A stretch of 64,000 bases of DNA, taken from Caproicibacterium amylolyticum. GTDB taxonomy: Bacteria; Bacillota; Clostridia; Oscillospirales; Acutalibacteraceae. Shown here piece after piece: positions 18,279 through 26,465 of the stretch. Position numbers and translations under genes: made by a program. Each line of letters opens with the position of its first letter. Position 1 is the first letter of the stretch. The DNA lies in NCBI RefSeq assembly GCF_014467055.1, contig NZ_CP060696.1, positions 2,418,001 to 2,482,000 on the forward strand, in the 5' to 3' direction. The notes beneath the pieces are model-generated. The model was not told where the DNA came from. It saw only the letters and a list, made by a program, of their open reading frames with translations, and ran no database searches.

Positions 18279-19070
18279 TCACTCTGCCGCTGCGCCCGCA
18301 GGGTTCTGCGCTACCTTTTCCCACGGCATGCAGATATGCTGCAGCACATCCACCAGCTTGATCAGCAGAAGACTGATGACCGAAACCAGCAGTATGACCG
18401 CAAACATCCGGTCATACGCATAGCTTTTGCGCATATGCGTCATGTACACGCCAAGACCGCTGTTGCCGCCCAGCCACTCCGCCACTACCGCACCGATCAC
18501 CGAGTAAGAAACGCTGATGCGCAGCCCGGAAAAGAAGTTGCTCAAGGAACTCGGTACTTTGACGTGGCAGAAAATCTGCCATCTGCTGCTGCCCATAGTA
18601 CGCATCAGGTTAATGACATCCGGATCCGCGCTGGAAAAGCCGTTGAGCAAACCAACCGCAATCGGGAAGTAGCAGGAGATAATGACCAGCACGATTTTTG
18701 GCGTCATATCATAGCCCATCCACAGCACCAGCAGCGGCGCAATCGCAACGGTCGGCACAGTCTGTGTGATAATCAAAATGGGGTACAGGCTCTTTTTCAC
18801 CAGACGAAAACGGTCCATCAAAAATGCGGAACCAAACGCCAGCGCCACCGCAATCGACATCCCCCAGAAAGTCTCCTGCAAAGAAGTAGCAGCACTTTCC
18901 ATGAGCGTGGAAAAATCATCCACGAACGCCTGCACAACCTGCACTGGGCTTGGCAGCATAAAGTTTGGCACTGCGCCCAGCGAAACCACCGCCTGCCAGA
19001 CGATAAGTACCACCGCCAGCAGGAAAATCGGTGAAAGCTTATCAGTGATATTTTGTAACTTTCTGTGCAA
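18279..19070 (-). CDS. Thiamine-precursor ABC permease (ThiX-like)
   Basis: 263 residues, about six transmembrane segments, BPD_transp_1 fold with the EAA-type loop (INLMRTMGSSRWQIFCHVKV, ~150-169). It is of the SsuC/TauC/ThiX class. The start lies 29 nt inside the preceding thiamine-binding gene, in a different frame, so translation is probably coupled. It partners the ThiY and ThiZ homologues downstream. Confidence 0.9.
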   Translation of the reverse strand: MHRKLQNITDKLSPIFLLAVVLIVWQAVVSLGAVPNFMLPSPVQVVQAFVDDFSTLMESAATSLQETFWGMSIAVALAFGSAFLMDRFRLVKKSLYPILIITQTVPTVAIAPLLVLWMGYDMTPKIVLVIISCYFPIAVGLLNGFSSADPDVINLMRTMGSSRWQIFCHVKVPSSLSNFFSGLRISVSYSVIGAVVAEWLGGNSGLGVYMTHMRKSYAYDRMFAVILLVSVISLLLIKLVDVLQHICMPWEKVAQNPAGAAAE

Positions 19071-19344
19071 TCGTCAGCACCCCGCCTTCTGGCTTAAAGC
19101 TGATTTTTACATAAGCGGCAACCTGCGGACAGCCAGCCTTAATGGCAATGTACTGGCACTCCTTGACAATGTCCATCAGCTGGTCATACTCCCCTTCCAG
19201 GGTAGTTTCGAACGGGCCAACGTAGTAGTTCACACCTGTGCTTTTAATGTAGGCGATTACTTCGTCCACAATACGGACAACCTCTTCATCGGTATCAACG
19301 TGCGGCAGAACCTGAATTGCGACACTTGCAGGGAACTTTTCCAT
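19042..19344 (-). CDS. Thiamine-binding protein, YkoF/MTH1187 (DUF77) family
   Basis: 100 residues from the ATG at 19344, which has AAAGGAG ~10 nt upstream; a longer frame to 19428 would run into the riboswitch terminator. The VAIQVLPHVDTDEEVVRIVD start and YYVGPFETTLEGEYDQLMDIV middle match the small ferredoxin-like thiamine_BP/DUF77 family, whose members bind thiamine or HMP in the cytoplasm. As the first gene after the TPP riboswitch it probably assists uptake. It overlaps the permease gene by 29 nt. Confidence 0.85.
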   Translation of the reverse strand: MEKFPASVAIQVLPHVDTDEEVVRIVDEVIAYIKSTGVNYYVGPFETTLEGEYDQLMDIVKECQYIAIKAGCPQVAAYVKISFKPEGGVLTIAQKVTKYH

Positions 19345-19403
19345 GTTTTTATGACTCCTTTGATAATACAATAATTTTGTATCCAGAACACCTGCGTAAA
19401 TGT

Positions 19404-19436
19404 AAAAAAAGCCGCCTGTCATTGACAACAGGCGGC
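19404..19436 (-). terminator. Intrinsic terminator of the TPP riboswitch
   Basis: GCCGCCTGTTG...CAGGCGGC stem (19411-19436) followed by seven T on the minus strand. It lies between the aptamer and the first gene, so the switch works by transcription attenuation. Confidence 0.88.
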
Positions 19437-19462
19437 AGAAGGCTTCTGAAAAAGCTGTTTAT

Positions 19463-19550
19463 GTTACCTCCGCCGGCATTGTCCGGATCAGGCAAAAGGG
19501 TTCAGGATTTCTCCTGTCTCAGCAAAGCCCCGTAAGGCCAAGCACCCCAT
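19463..19550 (-). promoter_or_regulatory. TPP riboswitch (THI element)
   Basis: On the minus strand the aptamer begins GGGGTGCTTGGCC, contains the hallmark CTGAGA (in GCTGAGACAGG) and CCTGATCCGGACAATGCCGG, and ends in GGAGGTAACAT, all diagnostic of the TPP aptamer. It sits between a consensus promoter and an intrinsic terminator ahead of four thiamine-uptake genes. Repression by thiamine pyrophosphate is the expected outcome. Confidence 0.95.
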
Positions 19551-19566
19551 TTGTGGATACTTATTT

Positions 19567-19595
19567 ATTGTAGCGCAGCTGTCCGCTTTTGTCAA
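19567..19595 (-). promoter_or_regulatory. Promoter of the TPP-controlled operon
   Basis: TTGACA (19595-19590), 17-nt spacer, TACAAT (19572-19567), about 20 nt before the aptamer. Confidence 0.8.
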
Positions 19596-19670
19596 ATCGT
19601 CGGCACACGCCCAAACATACATCTATTAAAAAAACCCAGGCACTTACGCTTGCGCACCTTTAAAAAATTT

Positions 19671-20030
19671 TTACTTTTCTTCGGCCAGCATAAATTTACC
19701 GTCATTGTTGTAATTATACAGTGCAATCTGCTTTTCCTGCTTTTGATTCTTCACAGTGTAGATCCAGCAGTACAGTTTTTGACTTTTGTCCTTTTCCAGC
19801 ACACCAACGCGCTTTTCCACTTCGTCGGAAGTTAACGCTTTATTTAAAACCGTATAGGTATGGTTCTCGAATTTTACTTTTGGTGTGTTTCCGGCCACGT
19901 ACTCGCCCCACGTGGCCGTCTTCATAAAATTTCCGTTTTCCGCCGTTGTTGCGCTGACACCACATCCTACCGCGAGCATTGCCACACCAACCATAATTAC
20001 TGCTATAACTGCCATTGCTGTTTTACGCAT
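19671..20030 (-). CDS. Small putative lipoprotein, function unknown
   Basis: 119 residues from ATG 20030, which has GGAGG 8 nt upstream; an ATG at 20048 overlaps that site. The N-terminus is hydrophobic and ends in LAVGC, a plausible lipobox (Cys ~23). The rest is charged and Lys/Glu/Asn-rich, with no family I recognise (segments HTYTVLNKALTSDEVEKRVG and LYCWIYTVKNQKQ). It is monocistronic. An inverted repeat TTTGATACA-N5-TGTATCAAA (20049-20071) just upstream may be an operator. Confidence 0.6.
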   Translation of the reverse strand: MRKTAMAVIAVIMVGVAMLAVGCGVSATTAENGNFMKTATWGEYVAGNTPKVKFENHTYTVLNKALTSDEVEKRVGVLEKDKSQKLYCWIYTVKNQKQEKQIALYNYNNDGKFMLAEEK

Positions 20031-20184
20031 TAAAAACGCCTCCTGCATTTTGATACATCCATTGTATCAAACACAGGAGGCGGCAGCCATTGATTTAGCT
20101 TACATTTGCGCCCGCTGTCTTACATTGCTGTAAGATACGCGGCGTTCAAAACTTTTGCTGTAAGGGCAGCGGAATTTACTCCGA

Positions 20185-21582
20185 TTACCCTGCATCCTTA
20201 TTGCTGACCGCTGCGGAAAGCAGCGCATTTGCAATCGGCCCCGCAGCGTTAATTCCGTAGGTATCCGTATTTTCTACAACCACGGCAAATGCATACGGCG
20301 TGCTTTCATCCGCCGAAAAACCTACCATCCAGCCGTTGTTGTTTCTGGTTCCACCCAATTCTGCGGTACCGGTTTTGGCGCACATCTCTTTTATGCCGTC
20401 AAAAAAATCGTCACCGTAAGAAATCTCAACATTGCCGCGCATATATTTTTTCAGCCGCTGTGCTACATCCGCAGTCATCAGCTGCCGTCCGGTCTTAGCA
20501 CTGCCAAACTTACTTGGGCTTGTCAAATCACCGGAAACGCTTTTGATAATTCGCAGCTCCTCCGGTGCGCCGCCGTTAGCGATTGCCCCCAGCAAACGCA
20601 CCATATACGCGGGACTTACCTGGTCGGTATACTGTCCAACGCCGGACCAGCCCAGCTGATTGTTGCTTGCATCTTTAACGTCATAATGGCACTTTGCCGC
20701 AGTCAGCGAATCAATCGTAAAAGTTTCGTTGAGCCCCAAAGAATTCGCCGCGGCGGTCATTTTATCCTTGCCCATTTCGATGGCAAGCTGTGCAAAAGTG
20801 ACATTACAGGAATTTGCCAGCGCATGCTGAAAGTCCATGGTCCCGTGTTTTTCGCCGTTGGTGCAGGTTATTTTATTGCCATCCACAGTAATTGAGCCGT
20901 CGCAGTGGAACGTGCGGCTGTCAAGGTTAGGAATATTCTGAATTGCTGCAGCGGAGGTGACAATCTTAAAAATGGAACCGGGCGTCAGCTGGCCGGAAAG
21001 CACCTTGTTTACATAAACACCGTTGTAGGCACTTTCGTTGGTCTTTAAATCCGAAGGCGGGTTGGCCGGATCAAAGGTCGGCGTGCTGACCATGCACAGG
21101 ATCTCGCCTGTTTTCCAGTTGGTCACCACGGCGGCGCCTTTGCGCCCATCCAGCTTGCGGTAGGCAATTTTGTTTAAGTCTGCATCCACCGTCAAACGAA
21201 TGCTGCCGCCCTGCTTGGTCGTTTTAATATCCGTAAGACCGGTCACGATGTTGTAGCCGGTCAGTTCTGTTTTAAACGCATTCTGCACACCGGTGGAAAT
21301 GTTCCCGGAAGAATCGCCCACCAAATGCAGGGTGGATTTGCGCACCGCTTCATCATCACTGTACGTGCGTGCACCATTTTTCGTTGTCAGCAGCTTCAGT
21401 CCGTCACGGTCAACAACACTGCCATTGGCTGTGGTGGAGGTACCGCTTAGGTGTGCGTTATAGGGCTGCATGGCCCATTTTCCGCCATCTGATAAGTATT
21501 CGAACAGAAAAAAACACAGCCCGCCGACAAAAATCAGCAGAAAAAAGAACAGAAAGAGAGAGCGTTTGCCTGTTGTCTTCAT
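20185..21582 (-). CDS. Class B penicillin-binding protein (PbpA/FtsI-type transpeptidase)
   Basis: 465 residues. One N-terminal transmembrane segment (~8-30), a short pedestal region and a transpeptidase domain. Active-site motifs: SIFK (Ser203/Lys206), SCN (~258-260) and KTGTAE (~400). It crosslinks peptidoglycan outside the membrane. It is shorter than FtsI or Pbp2 and lies directly after a SEDS polymerase, like the PbpA/RodA pairs of Firmicutes and Actinobacteria. ATG 21582 has AGGAGG at 10 nt; the upstream gene stops at 21584, so the two are coupled. Confidence 0.92.
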   Translation of the reverse strand: MKTTGKRSLFLFFFLLIFVGGLCFFLFEYLSDGGKWAMQPYNAHLSGTSTTANGSVVDRDGLKLLTTKNGARTYSDDEAVRKSTLHLVGDSSGNISTGVQNAFKTELTGYNIVTGLTDIKTTKQGGSIRLTVDADLNKIAYRKLDGRKGAAVVTNWKTGEILCMVSTPTFDPANPPSDLKTNESAYNGVYVNKVLSGQLTPGSIFKIVTSAAAIQNIPNLDSRTFHCDGSITVDGNKITCTNGEKHGTMDFQHALANSCNVTFAQLAIEMGKDKMTAAANSLGLNETFTIDSLTAAKCHYDVKDASNNQLGWSGVGQYTDQVSPAYMVRLLGAIANGGAPEELRIIKSVSGDLTSPSKFGSAKTGRQLMTADVAQRLKKYMRGNVEISYGDDFFDGIKEMCAKTGTAELGGTRNNNGWMVGFSADESTPYAFAVVVENTDTYGINAAGPIANALLSAAVSNKDAG

Positions 21583-21583
21583 G

Positions 21584-23347
21584 CTAACTTCGCCTCCTGA
21601 CTGCGTAAGTTCTCTCGTCACTGGACTTAATGAACGCCAGCGCCCCCCAAACTGCCATCATACTGCTGCCGCCTGCACTGATGAACGGCAGTGTAACACC
21701 GGTCAGCGGGAAAACATCCGTGCTGCCGAAAATGTTCAGGCATGCCTGAAACAGCAGCATGCCTGCAGCAGCACAGGCGGTAATGGAGTAAAACGTGGAG
21801 CGGGAACGGGTTGCGTCACTGCGCGCGAACAGAATAAACATGGCAATTACACCAATCAGCACTATCGACATCAGCAGGCCGAGTTCCTCGTTCATCATGC
21901 CGAAAACCAGGTCACTTGTGTTTGCGGTTACGTTGGTGTAGCCTTTCAGCGGGCCTGTGCCGCCGCCGAGGCCGCCGTTGCCGATACCGACACCGAACAG
22001 GCCGCCGCTTGCGGAGTAGGTCAGCACACGGGTCTGCTGAAAGCCCTTGTCATAAATATTGTTTGTATCCCACACATGGCGCCAAACCTCAAAACGCTCT
22101 TTTACGTGGCCAAACATGGTCAGCACTGTCACGATGCCTACACCGGCTGCGGCTATGCTCAGCACCACAGTTCGCATGGAACCCGAGCGCATGAATGCAA
22201 TAATTAAAAACGTTGCAAAGAACACCGCCGCACCGCCAATGTCCCGTTCCAGAATTAGGATACCCATGACACCGGCAAGCAGGCCGATAAAGCCAATCAG
22301 GTTTCGTCTGGTCTGCAAGTGGTCGAGCGTTGCCGCGCCTGCAAAAATAAAGCACAATTTGACAAATTCACTTGGCTGCACCGAAATGCCGGCAAGGTGA
22401 ATCCAGTTTTTCGAACCATTCACACTGGTGCCGATTGCCAGCGGCGCCGCCAGCAGCAGCAGCCCAATGACCGCAATCGGCGTACGCCATTTATTTACAC
22501 GCGTTAAGTCCTGCATAAACCAAATCAGGAAACTGAAAAGCACCAGTCCGCCGACCATCATAATTATCTGCGAATAAACTGCATCCATAGTCGGGTGGTA
22601 AAGTGTAAACGGGGAGGGTGCCGTCTGCGTTTTGGTCAGTTTTTCGCGTGTACCGCACAACAGCGCAATGCCCACACCGGAAAGCGTAAACGCAAGCGTT
22701 TCCAGCTCAAAATTGGTGCGCCCCAGCACATGGCGGGAAATCATGTAAAACACCCATTCTGCGCCAATTACCGTAATCATCGGAATCAGTGGCAGCATGG
22801 AAAACTGCTTGTCGCCGAAAAAGGCCTGAATAAAGCACAGCACCTGAATAATCGTGCACATTGCAAGCAGGCTTGCCTGATTTGCCGTGCGGCGCGCGCG
22901 GTGGCGCGGTGATTTTACATTGGCATCCGTTACCCGGCGAAAGACAAGGTTTGTACGCCCAATGCCGATTAAATCGCCGGGAATCACTTTTACAGTGTCC
23001 CGAATGCGCTTGCCGTTCAGGTAAGTGCCGCCTTTAGAGTCTGTGTCGGTTAGAAGCCAGCCGCTCTCGCGGCGCATCAGCACTGCGTGGTCGCGGCTGA
23101 CCGCACTGTCCGGCAAAACAATGTCGCAGCTTTGGCTGCGGCCAACGCTGTTCTCCCAGTACAGCACAGGGATGTTTTTGTGGTTCCTCTGGTTTTCAAG
23201 AAAGACAACCGGTTCTTCGCGGCGGCGGCCCGCACGCATGGATGTATAGCAGCGAATGACCAAAAACACTGTCAAAACCGCCGCCACACCGCGCAGCACA
23301 AAGAAAGCAGGTGTCAGTACAGAAAGCAACGCCGAAATATCCGGCAC
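21584..23347 (-). CDS. FHA domain fused to SEDS peptidoglycan polymerase (FtsW/RodA/SpoVE family)
   Basis: 587 residues from the GTG at 23347, which has AGGAGGT 6 nt upstream; the longer frame to 23431 has no such site. Order: a transmembrane helix (~10-32), then an FHA domain (~65-135) with GRSQSCDIVLPD, SRDHAVL and a GGTYLNGK loop, which binds phosphothreonine peptides. The SEDS core has ~10 transmembrane helices and carries SVNGSKNWI, QPSEFVK, ERDIGGA and GGTGPLKGYTNVTANTSDLVFG. It polymerises glycan strands from lipid II with the PBP encoded next. The FHA part suggests control by a Ser/Thr kinase (PknB-type) that is not in this window. Confidence 0.92.
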   Translation of the reverse strand: MPDISALLSVLTPAFFVLRGVAAVLTVFLVIRCYTSMRAGRRREEPVVFLENQRNHKNIPVLYWENSVGRSQSCDIVLPDSAVSRDHAVLMRRESGWLLTDTDSKGGTYLNGKRIRDTVKVIPGDLIGIGRTNLVFRRVTDANVKSPRHRARRTANQASLLAMCTIIQVLCFIQAFFGDKQFSMLPLIPMITVIGAEWVFYMISRHVLGRTNFELETLAFTLSGVGIALLCGTREKLTKTQTAPSPFTLYHPTMDAVYSQIIMMVGGLVLFSFLIWFMQDLTRVNKWRTPIAVIGLLLLAAPLAIGTSVNGSKNWIHLAGISVQPSEFVKLCFIFAGAATLDHLQTRRNLIGFIGLLAGVMGILILERDIGGAAVFFATFLIIAFMRSGSMRTVVLSIAAAGVGIVTVLTMFGHVKERFEVWRHVWDTNNIYDKGFQQTRVLTYSASGGLFGVGIGNGGLGGGTGPLKGYTNVTANTSDLVFGMMNEELGLLMSIVLIGVIAMFILFARSDATRSRSTFYSITACAAAGMLLFQACLNIFGSTDVFPLTGVTLPFISAGGSSMMAVWGALAFIKSSDERTYAVRRRS

Positions 23348-23413
23348 GTGCCCACCTCCTAATAATTCTGCATCTAACGGAATTGGCCGTATCGGCACAG
23401 TTCCACAGATAAA

Positions 23414-23449
23414 CAAAGAATCAAGAAGCACCGGCTCCTTGATTCTTTG
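23414..23449 (-). terminator. Hairpin after the kinase gene, possible weak terminator
   Basis: CAAAGAATCAAG / CTTGATTCTTTG arms (23414-23425, 23438-23449), with only a short TTTATC tail. It also lies in the leader of the FHA-SEDS transcript. Confidence 0.4.
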
Positions 23450-23462
23450 CTTACTATTTATT

Positions 23463-23491
23463 AGTATACCCTTTTTCCCTGTATTTGTAAA
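23463..23491 (-). promoter_or_regulatory. Promoter of the FHA-SEDS/PBP operon
   Basis: TTTACA (23491-23486), 17-nt spacer, TATACT (23468-23463) on the minus strand. Confidence 0.6.
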
Positions 23492-23506
23492 GATGCCCTG
23501 CCGCAG

Positions 23507-24358
23507 CTACAGTCCCAGTTCCCGCATCAGCTGCGGCAGCCCCTGCTCAAAGCGCACACCCCAGCGCGAATCGCCCCCGGCTTCGCGGGTGCGGCGGATG
23601 GTATTTGCCGTAAAGTCCACCGCCAGCTGCAGGGCATTTCGCATGGATACTCCATCCAGCAGCGCACCCAGCAGCACGGAAGCAAACAAATCGCCGGTAC
23701 CGTGGTAGCTGCCCTGTACACGTGCCGAAAGCGCATAGCTGACTTCGCCGGTCGTGCGGTCATAGCCTGCAGCACCCAGCAGCTCCGGTGAAAACCAAAT
23801 TCCCGTAATGACCGCAATGTGCGGCCCTAAATCCGTCAGCCGGTGCAGAGCATCCTCCACCCAGCCGCGGGTGTAGGGACCTTCGCGGTAAGGCTCATGC
23901 AGCAGCAGGCACGTTTCCGTAATGTTCGGCACGATCATATCTGCTTCCATGCAGAGCACTTCTGTTCCCGCCGCCATTTCGGGCGTATATGTACGGTACA
24001 GCCGGCCGTTGTCTGCCATGGCAGGGTCAACCATAACCAGCGTATCCTTTTTGCGAAACGTCTTAATAAATTCGTGCACCACCTGCAGCTGCTCCGCACT
24101 GCCCAAAAAGCCGGTGTAGATTCCATCAAAAGGAATCTGCAGCGCTTCCCACTGACGCAGAAAGCCGTGCATCTCCGGCGTTAAGTCACGCACCGTTACA
24201 TCCGGCAGCCCACCCGTGTGAGAAGAGAGCACCGCTGTGGGCACACAGCAAACTTCGTGCCCCATGCTGCTGAGCACCGGCAGGATGATGCTCAGGGAGC
24301 ACTTGCCGAATCCGGACAAATCATGGATGGCAGCCACCCGTTTCTGTATAGGAACCAT
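23507..24358 (-). CDS. pdxY: Pyridoxamine kinase (PdxY/PdxK family)
   Basis: 283 residues, the usual length. HDLSGFGKCSLSIILPVLSSMGHEV (~12-36) and the PTAVLSSHTGG strand (~40-50) are characteristic of pyridoxal kinases. VDPAMADNGRLY and the GTGDLFASVLLG anion-hole motif (~222-233) complete the PfkB-type active site, with Asp in GTGD as base. It phosphorylates pyridoxamine/pyridoxal toward PLP. The gene stands between ruvX and the SEDS operon on the same strand. Confidence 0.9.
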   Translation of the reverse strand: MVPIQKRVAAIHDLSGFGKCSLSIILPVLSSMGHEVCCVPTAVLSSHTGGLPDVTVRDLTPEMHGFLRQWEALQIPFDGIYTGFLGSAEQLQVVHEFIKTFRKKDTLVMVDPAMADNGRLYRTYTPEMAAGTEVLCMEADMIVPNITETCLLLHEPYREGPYTRGWVEDALHRLTDLGPHIAVITGIWFSPELLGAAGYDRTTGEVSYALSARVQGSYHGTGDLFASVLLGALLDGVSMRNALQLAVDFTANTIRRTREAGGDSRWGVRFEQGLPQLMRELGL

Positions 24359-24460
24359 ATCATCACCTCAAACCGTTTTACAGAAGAGATTACCACAGCG
24401 CCCAAGGCCAAAGCAAGTAAAACCTGTCGGCAACGCTGCAAAAGCAGCGCTCAAAGCGTT

Positions 24461-24880
24461 TTACTTTTTCAGCCTTTCTGCGTCCAAGTACCCCTGCAAA
24501 ATCACCGTTGCGGCAACGGCATCCACCACGGCTTTGCGCTTTTTGCCGCGCACGTTGCTTTCATTCAAGTAGCCGTGTGCGGTAATCGTTGTACAGCGCT
24601 CGTCCCAGAAGATGATCGGCACCTTCGCCAGTGCTTCCAGTTTTTCGCCGAAAGCGCGCGCATTCTGTGCGCTTTCGCCCTCGGTCCCGTCCATATTTTT
24701 CGGCAGACCGACAACTGCTTTTTGGGCACCGGTTTCCTTGATTTTTTCCGCCGCCACCGGCAGCAGCTTTTCCCAGTTATAAGACGGCACAACGCCGATT
24801 GGAGAAGCTAAAAAGCCGCTTTCATCACTAACGGCAAAGCCTGTGCGTGCGTGACCAAGGTCGATTCCGAGTATCTTCAT
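24461..24880 (-). CDS. ruvX: Putative pre-16S rRNA nuclease / Holliday junction resolvase RuvX (YqgF)
   Basis: 139 residues, the full family length. MKILGIDLGHARTGFAVSD (1-19) carries the first catalytic Asp of the RNase H-like fold; VVGLPKNMDGTEG and FWDERCTT (~95-102) carry the others. Family members process the 16S rRNA 5' end and have been proposed as resolvases. The ATG overlaps the stop of the upstream phosphatase gene, so it is the last gene of the pyr cluster transcript. Confidence 0.93.
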   Translation of the reverse strand: MKILGIDLGHARTGFAVSDESGFLASPIGVVPSYNWEKLLPVAAEKIKETGAQKAVVGLPKNMDGTEGESAQNARAFGEKLEALAKVPIIFWDERCTTITAHGYLNESNVRGKKRKAVVDAVAATVILQGYLDAERLKK

Positions 24881-25548
24881 GCCTGCTTTTTCTCCCAGCC
24901 CATGCCGCCTAAAACAGAGAGTCCCTCCGCCAAATGGGAAGCATCGCCCATGCGCACCACAGTGCAGCTGCCGTCATCCGCGAAGCGCACTTCAGAAATG
25001 GCGGTGTTGTCGCAAAGCGGCACCTCTGCAACCTGTTCCAGCGGCCAGCCTTCTGCTTTGCACAGAAAACAGCGCAGAGCACAGCCGTGCGTTGCAAGGC
25101 AAATAGTTTTTTCTTTGCCAGGCTCATTTTCTTTCTGTACGATTGCGTTCACGCCGTTCCACATGCGGTCTGCCACCTGCGCAATACTTTCGCCCTGCGG
25201 GGCAACAAAGTTTTCCAGATGGTTCACCCACAAATTAGCTTCCTTTGGAAAGCGCTTGGGCAGGTCTTCCCACTTCATGCCTTCCATTTCACCGACATCG
25301 ATTTCAATCAGGTTTTCGTCCTCTGTTACCGGTACATGATGGTACTGATTGATGGCGTCCGCTGTAGCGCGGGCGCGTTTCAGCGGACTGCTGTAAATTG
25401 CCGCAAACGGCACGTTGCGCAGACGCATTGCCACCAGCTCCAGTTGCTTGCGCCCGATGTCCGTAATATCGCTGTCGGAACGGCCCTGATAGGTTCCGTC
25501 CACATTTCCCTGCGCTGCACAGTGCCTTACCAAATAAACTGTTACCAT
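24877..25548 (-). CDS. Histidine phosphatase family protein (phosphoglycerate mutase-like)
   Basis: 223 residues. The LVRHCAAQGN motif (~5-14) has the catalytic His and replaces the usual RHGET with RHCAA. SPLKRARATADAI (~54-66), the Glu in LIEIDVGEMEG, and THGCALR (~152-158) with the second catalytic His follow. Substrate unknown; relatives include cobalamin (CobC) and sugar-phosphate phosphatases. It overlaps pyrD upstream by 7 nt and ruvX downstream by 4 nt, so it is firmly within the operon. Confidence 0.88.
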   Translation of the reverse strand: MVTVYLVRHCAAQGNVDGTYQGRSDSDITDIGRKQLELVAMRLRNVPFAAIYSSPLKRARATADAINQYHHVPVTEDENLIEIDVGEMEGMKWEDLPKRFPKEANLWVNHLENFVAPQGESIAQVADRMWNGVNAIVQKENEPGKEKTICLATHGCALRCFLCKAEGWPLEQVAEVPLCDNTAISEVRFADDGSCTVVRMGDASHLAEGLSVLGGMGWEKKQA

Positions 25549-26453
25549 GGTTTCACCTTTCCAGTCAGTTCTGTTACACTTGCAATTTTGTTCTGATTCA
25601 GGTATTCATCCAGCCCTTTCAGGATTTTCACCGGCGCATAAGGGTCAGTAAAAAATGCCGTGCCTACCTGAAATGCCGCCGCACCGGCAAGCATCATTTC
25701 CACAGCGTCCTGCCAGGTGGAAATGCCGCCAAGCCCCACGACCGGAATCTTCACCCGCTGTGCCGTCTGCCACACCATCCGCACGGCAACCGGGAACACC
25801 GCCGGGCCGCTCATGCCGCCGGTGTTGTTGCGCAGCACCGGCCGCCGCGTGTGAATGTCAATGCGCATACCGGTCAGCGTATTGATTAAGGAAACCGCAT
25901 CCGCGCCCGCCGCTTCCGCCGCCGCCGCGTTTTCTGCAATATCCGCCACGTTCGGTGTCAGCTTGACCATCAGCGGCTTTGTGCAGTGCTTACGCACTTC
26001 GGCGGTGATGCTCTCCACTCCCTGCGGGGTCACGCCGAACTGCGCGCCGCCCGCCTTGACGTTCGGACAGGAAATGTTCAGCTCAATCATATCAATATCG
26101 GTGCCGGAAAGGCGCTCTGCCATGGCGCAGTAGTCCTCCGGTGTGCTGCCGGCGATGTTGGCAATGACTGCTGTTCCCTGCTGCTTGAGCCAAGGCAAAT
26201 CTTCCCTAATAAAATGTTCCACGCCCGGATTCTGCAGCCCAACGGAATTGAGCATTCCGGCGGACGTTTCCGCAATGCGCGGCGGCGGATTGCCGGGGCG
26301 TTCTTTCAGCGTAATGCCTTTGCAGGAAATGCCGCCCAAAGTGGAAAGCGGATAAAACTCCGCATATTCGTGCCCGAAGCCAACTGTGCCGCTGGCACCA
26401 ATCAGCGGGTTTTCAAACGGCACACCTGCAATTTTCACTTTTAAATCTGCCAT
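25542..26453 (-). CDS. pyrD: Dihydroorotate dehydrogenase B, catalytic subunit PyrD
   Basis: 303 residues. It is a class 1B enzyme: GASGTVGFGHEY (~20-31), NSVGLQNPGVE (~68-78), NISCPNVKAGG with the catalytic Cys (~127-137), KLTPNVADI and the FMN-phosphate loop GLGGISTWQDAVEMMLAGA (~243-261). It oxidises dihydroorotate to orotate and passes electrons to PyrK, encoded immediately upstream. Ribosome site GGAGGGG lies ahead of the ATG. Confidence 0.96.
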   Translation of the reverse strand: MADLKVKIAGVPFENPLIGASGTVGFGHEYAEFYPLSTLGGISCKGITLKERPGNPPPRIAETSAGMLNSVGLQNPGVEHFIREDLPWLKQQGTAVIANIAGSTPEDYCAMAERLSGTDIDMIELNISCPNVKAGGAQFGVTPQGVESITAEVRKHCTKPLMVKLTPNVADIAENAAAAEAAGADAVSLINTLTGMRIDIHTRRPVLRNNTGGMSGPAVFPVAVRMVWQTAQRVKIPVVGLGGISTWQDAVEMMLAGAAAFQVGTAFFTDPYAPVKILKGLDEYLNQNKIASVTELTGKVKPW

Positions 26454-26465
26454 ACTGCCCCTCCT

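Noticed and set aside
19463..19550. Cobalamin or other riboswitch in the thiamine operon leader
   Set aside because: CTGAGA, GATCCGGACAATGCCGG-type and GGGGTGC elements are diagnostic of TPP.
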